Source of the DNA: JABDBK01 sp964453575
GTDB lineage: Bacteria > Pseudomonadota > Gammaproteobacteria > DSM-16500
Length of the DNA: 5,249 nt
Reading direction: 5' to 3'
Assembly: GCA_964453575.1 (NCBI GenBank)
Contig: CAYVRW010000123.1
Span: forward strand, 1 to 5,249
Shown piece after piece: positions 5,194 through 5,249 of this stretch. Within the stretch, counting starts at the first letter, position 1, and each line of letters opens with the position of its first letter. The position numbers were made by a program, and so were the translations under genes. The notes below the pieces were generated by a model. That model did no database searches. It was not told where the DNA came from and worked only from the letters and a program-made list of their open reading frames with translations.

Positions 5194-5249
5194 CCCAGCC
5201 GTCGTCCCGCGGCTTGTTGTCCGCGGGTTGCAGAATGATATAGGAACAG
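5194..5249. repeat. GC-rich palindromic intergenic element (continues to the window edge)
   Basis: Right after the second paralogue's stop the composition changes to GC-rich. CCCGCGG (5206-5212) pairs perfectly with CCGCGGG (5221-5227) around an 8-base loop, CTTGTTGT. The surrounding pattern, GTCGTCCCGCGGCTTG...CCGCGGG, resembles the short CCCGCGG/CCGCGGG palindromes that recur between genes in Rickettsia and other intracellular bacteria; this comparison is from memory. No T-run follows within the window, so it is not a clear intrinsic terminator. The right boundary is not visible. Confidence 0.5.

Overview
The window looks like a chromosomal segment of an AT-rich gammaproteobacterium. AtpD and AtpC are of gammaproteobacterial type. 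The AT-rich 3' half, the eukaryote-like (F-box-like) paralogues, the orphan coiled-coil gene and the palindromic intergenic elements suggest a host-associated or intracellular lineage such as Legionellales or Coxiellaceae. That placement is inference; no species is claimed.

Left part (1-2216), conserved metabolism. The window opens inside atpD (F1 ATP synthase beta, last 203 residues), followed 17 bases later by a complete atpC (epsilon), the usual end of an atp operon. A composite hairpin element with a T-run (1067-1114) separates atpC from a complete gene of the leucine/phenylalanine/glutamate dehydrogenase family, most like leucine dehydrogenase.

Middle (2217-2529), a gene relic. The dehydrogenase is followed by a small hairpin and a 22-bp inverted repeat. 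Next is a short degraded reading frame (2372-2528) whose first 18 codons match the start, and whose last ~29 codons in another frame match the end, of the two paralogues at the right end of the window. It is best read as an internally deleted, frameshifted third copy of that family.

Right part (2530-5193), accessory genes. A 353-residue coiled-coil protein of unknown function is followed by an intergenic stretch with two perfect hairpins and a possible promoter. Then come two tandem paralogues (245 and 250 residues) that overlap by 32 bases. Both carry an F-box-like segment near the N-terminus and share conserved central and C-terminal blocks. With the relic this makes three copies of an unrecognised family in 3 kb, with the coiled-coil gene between copies. 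Base composition here is visibly more AT-rich than in the atp and dehydrogenase genes. I infer a small accessory locus, possibly of secreted host-interaction proteins, beside core genes. The window ends in a GC-rich palindrome (5206-5227) that stands out from its surroundings and resembles a dispersed intergenic repeat.

No tRNA, rRNA, CRISPR array, transposase or complete insertion sequence was seen.
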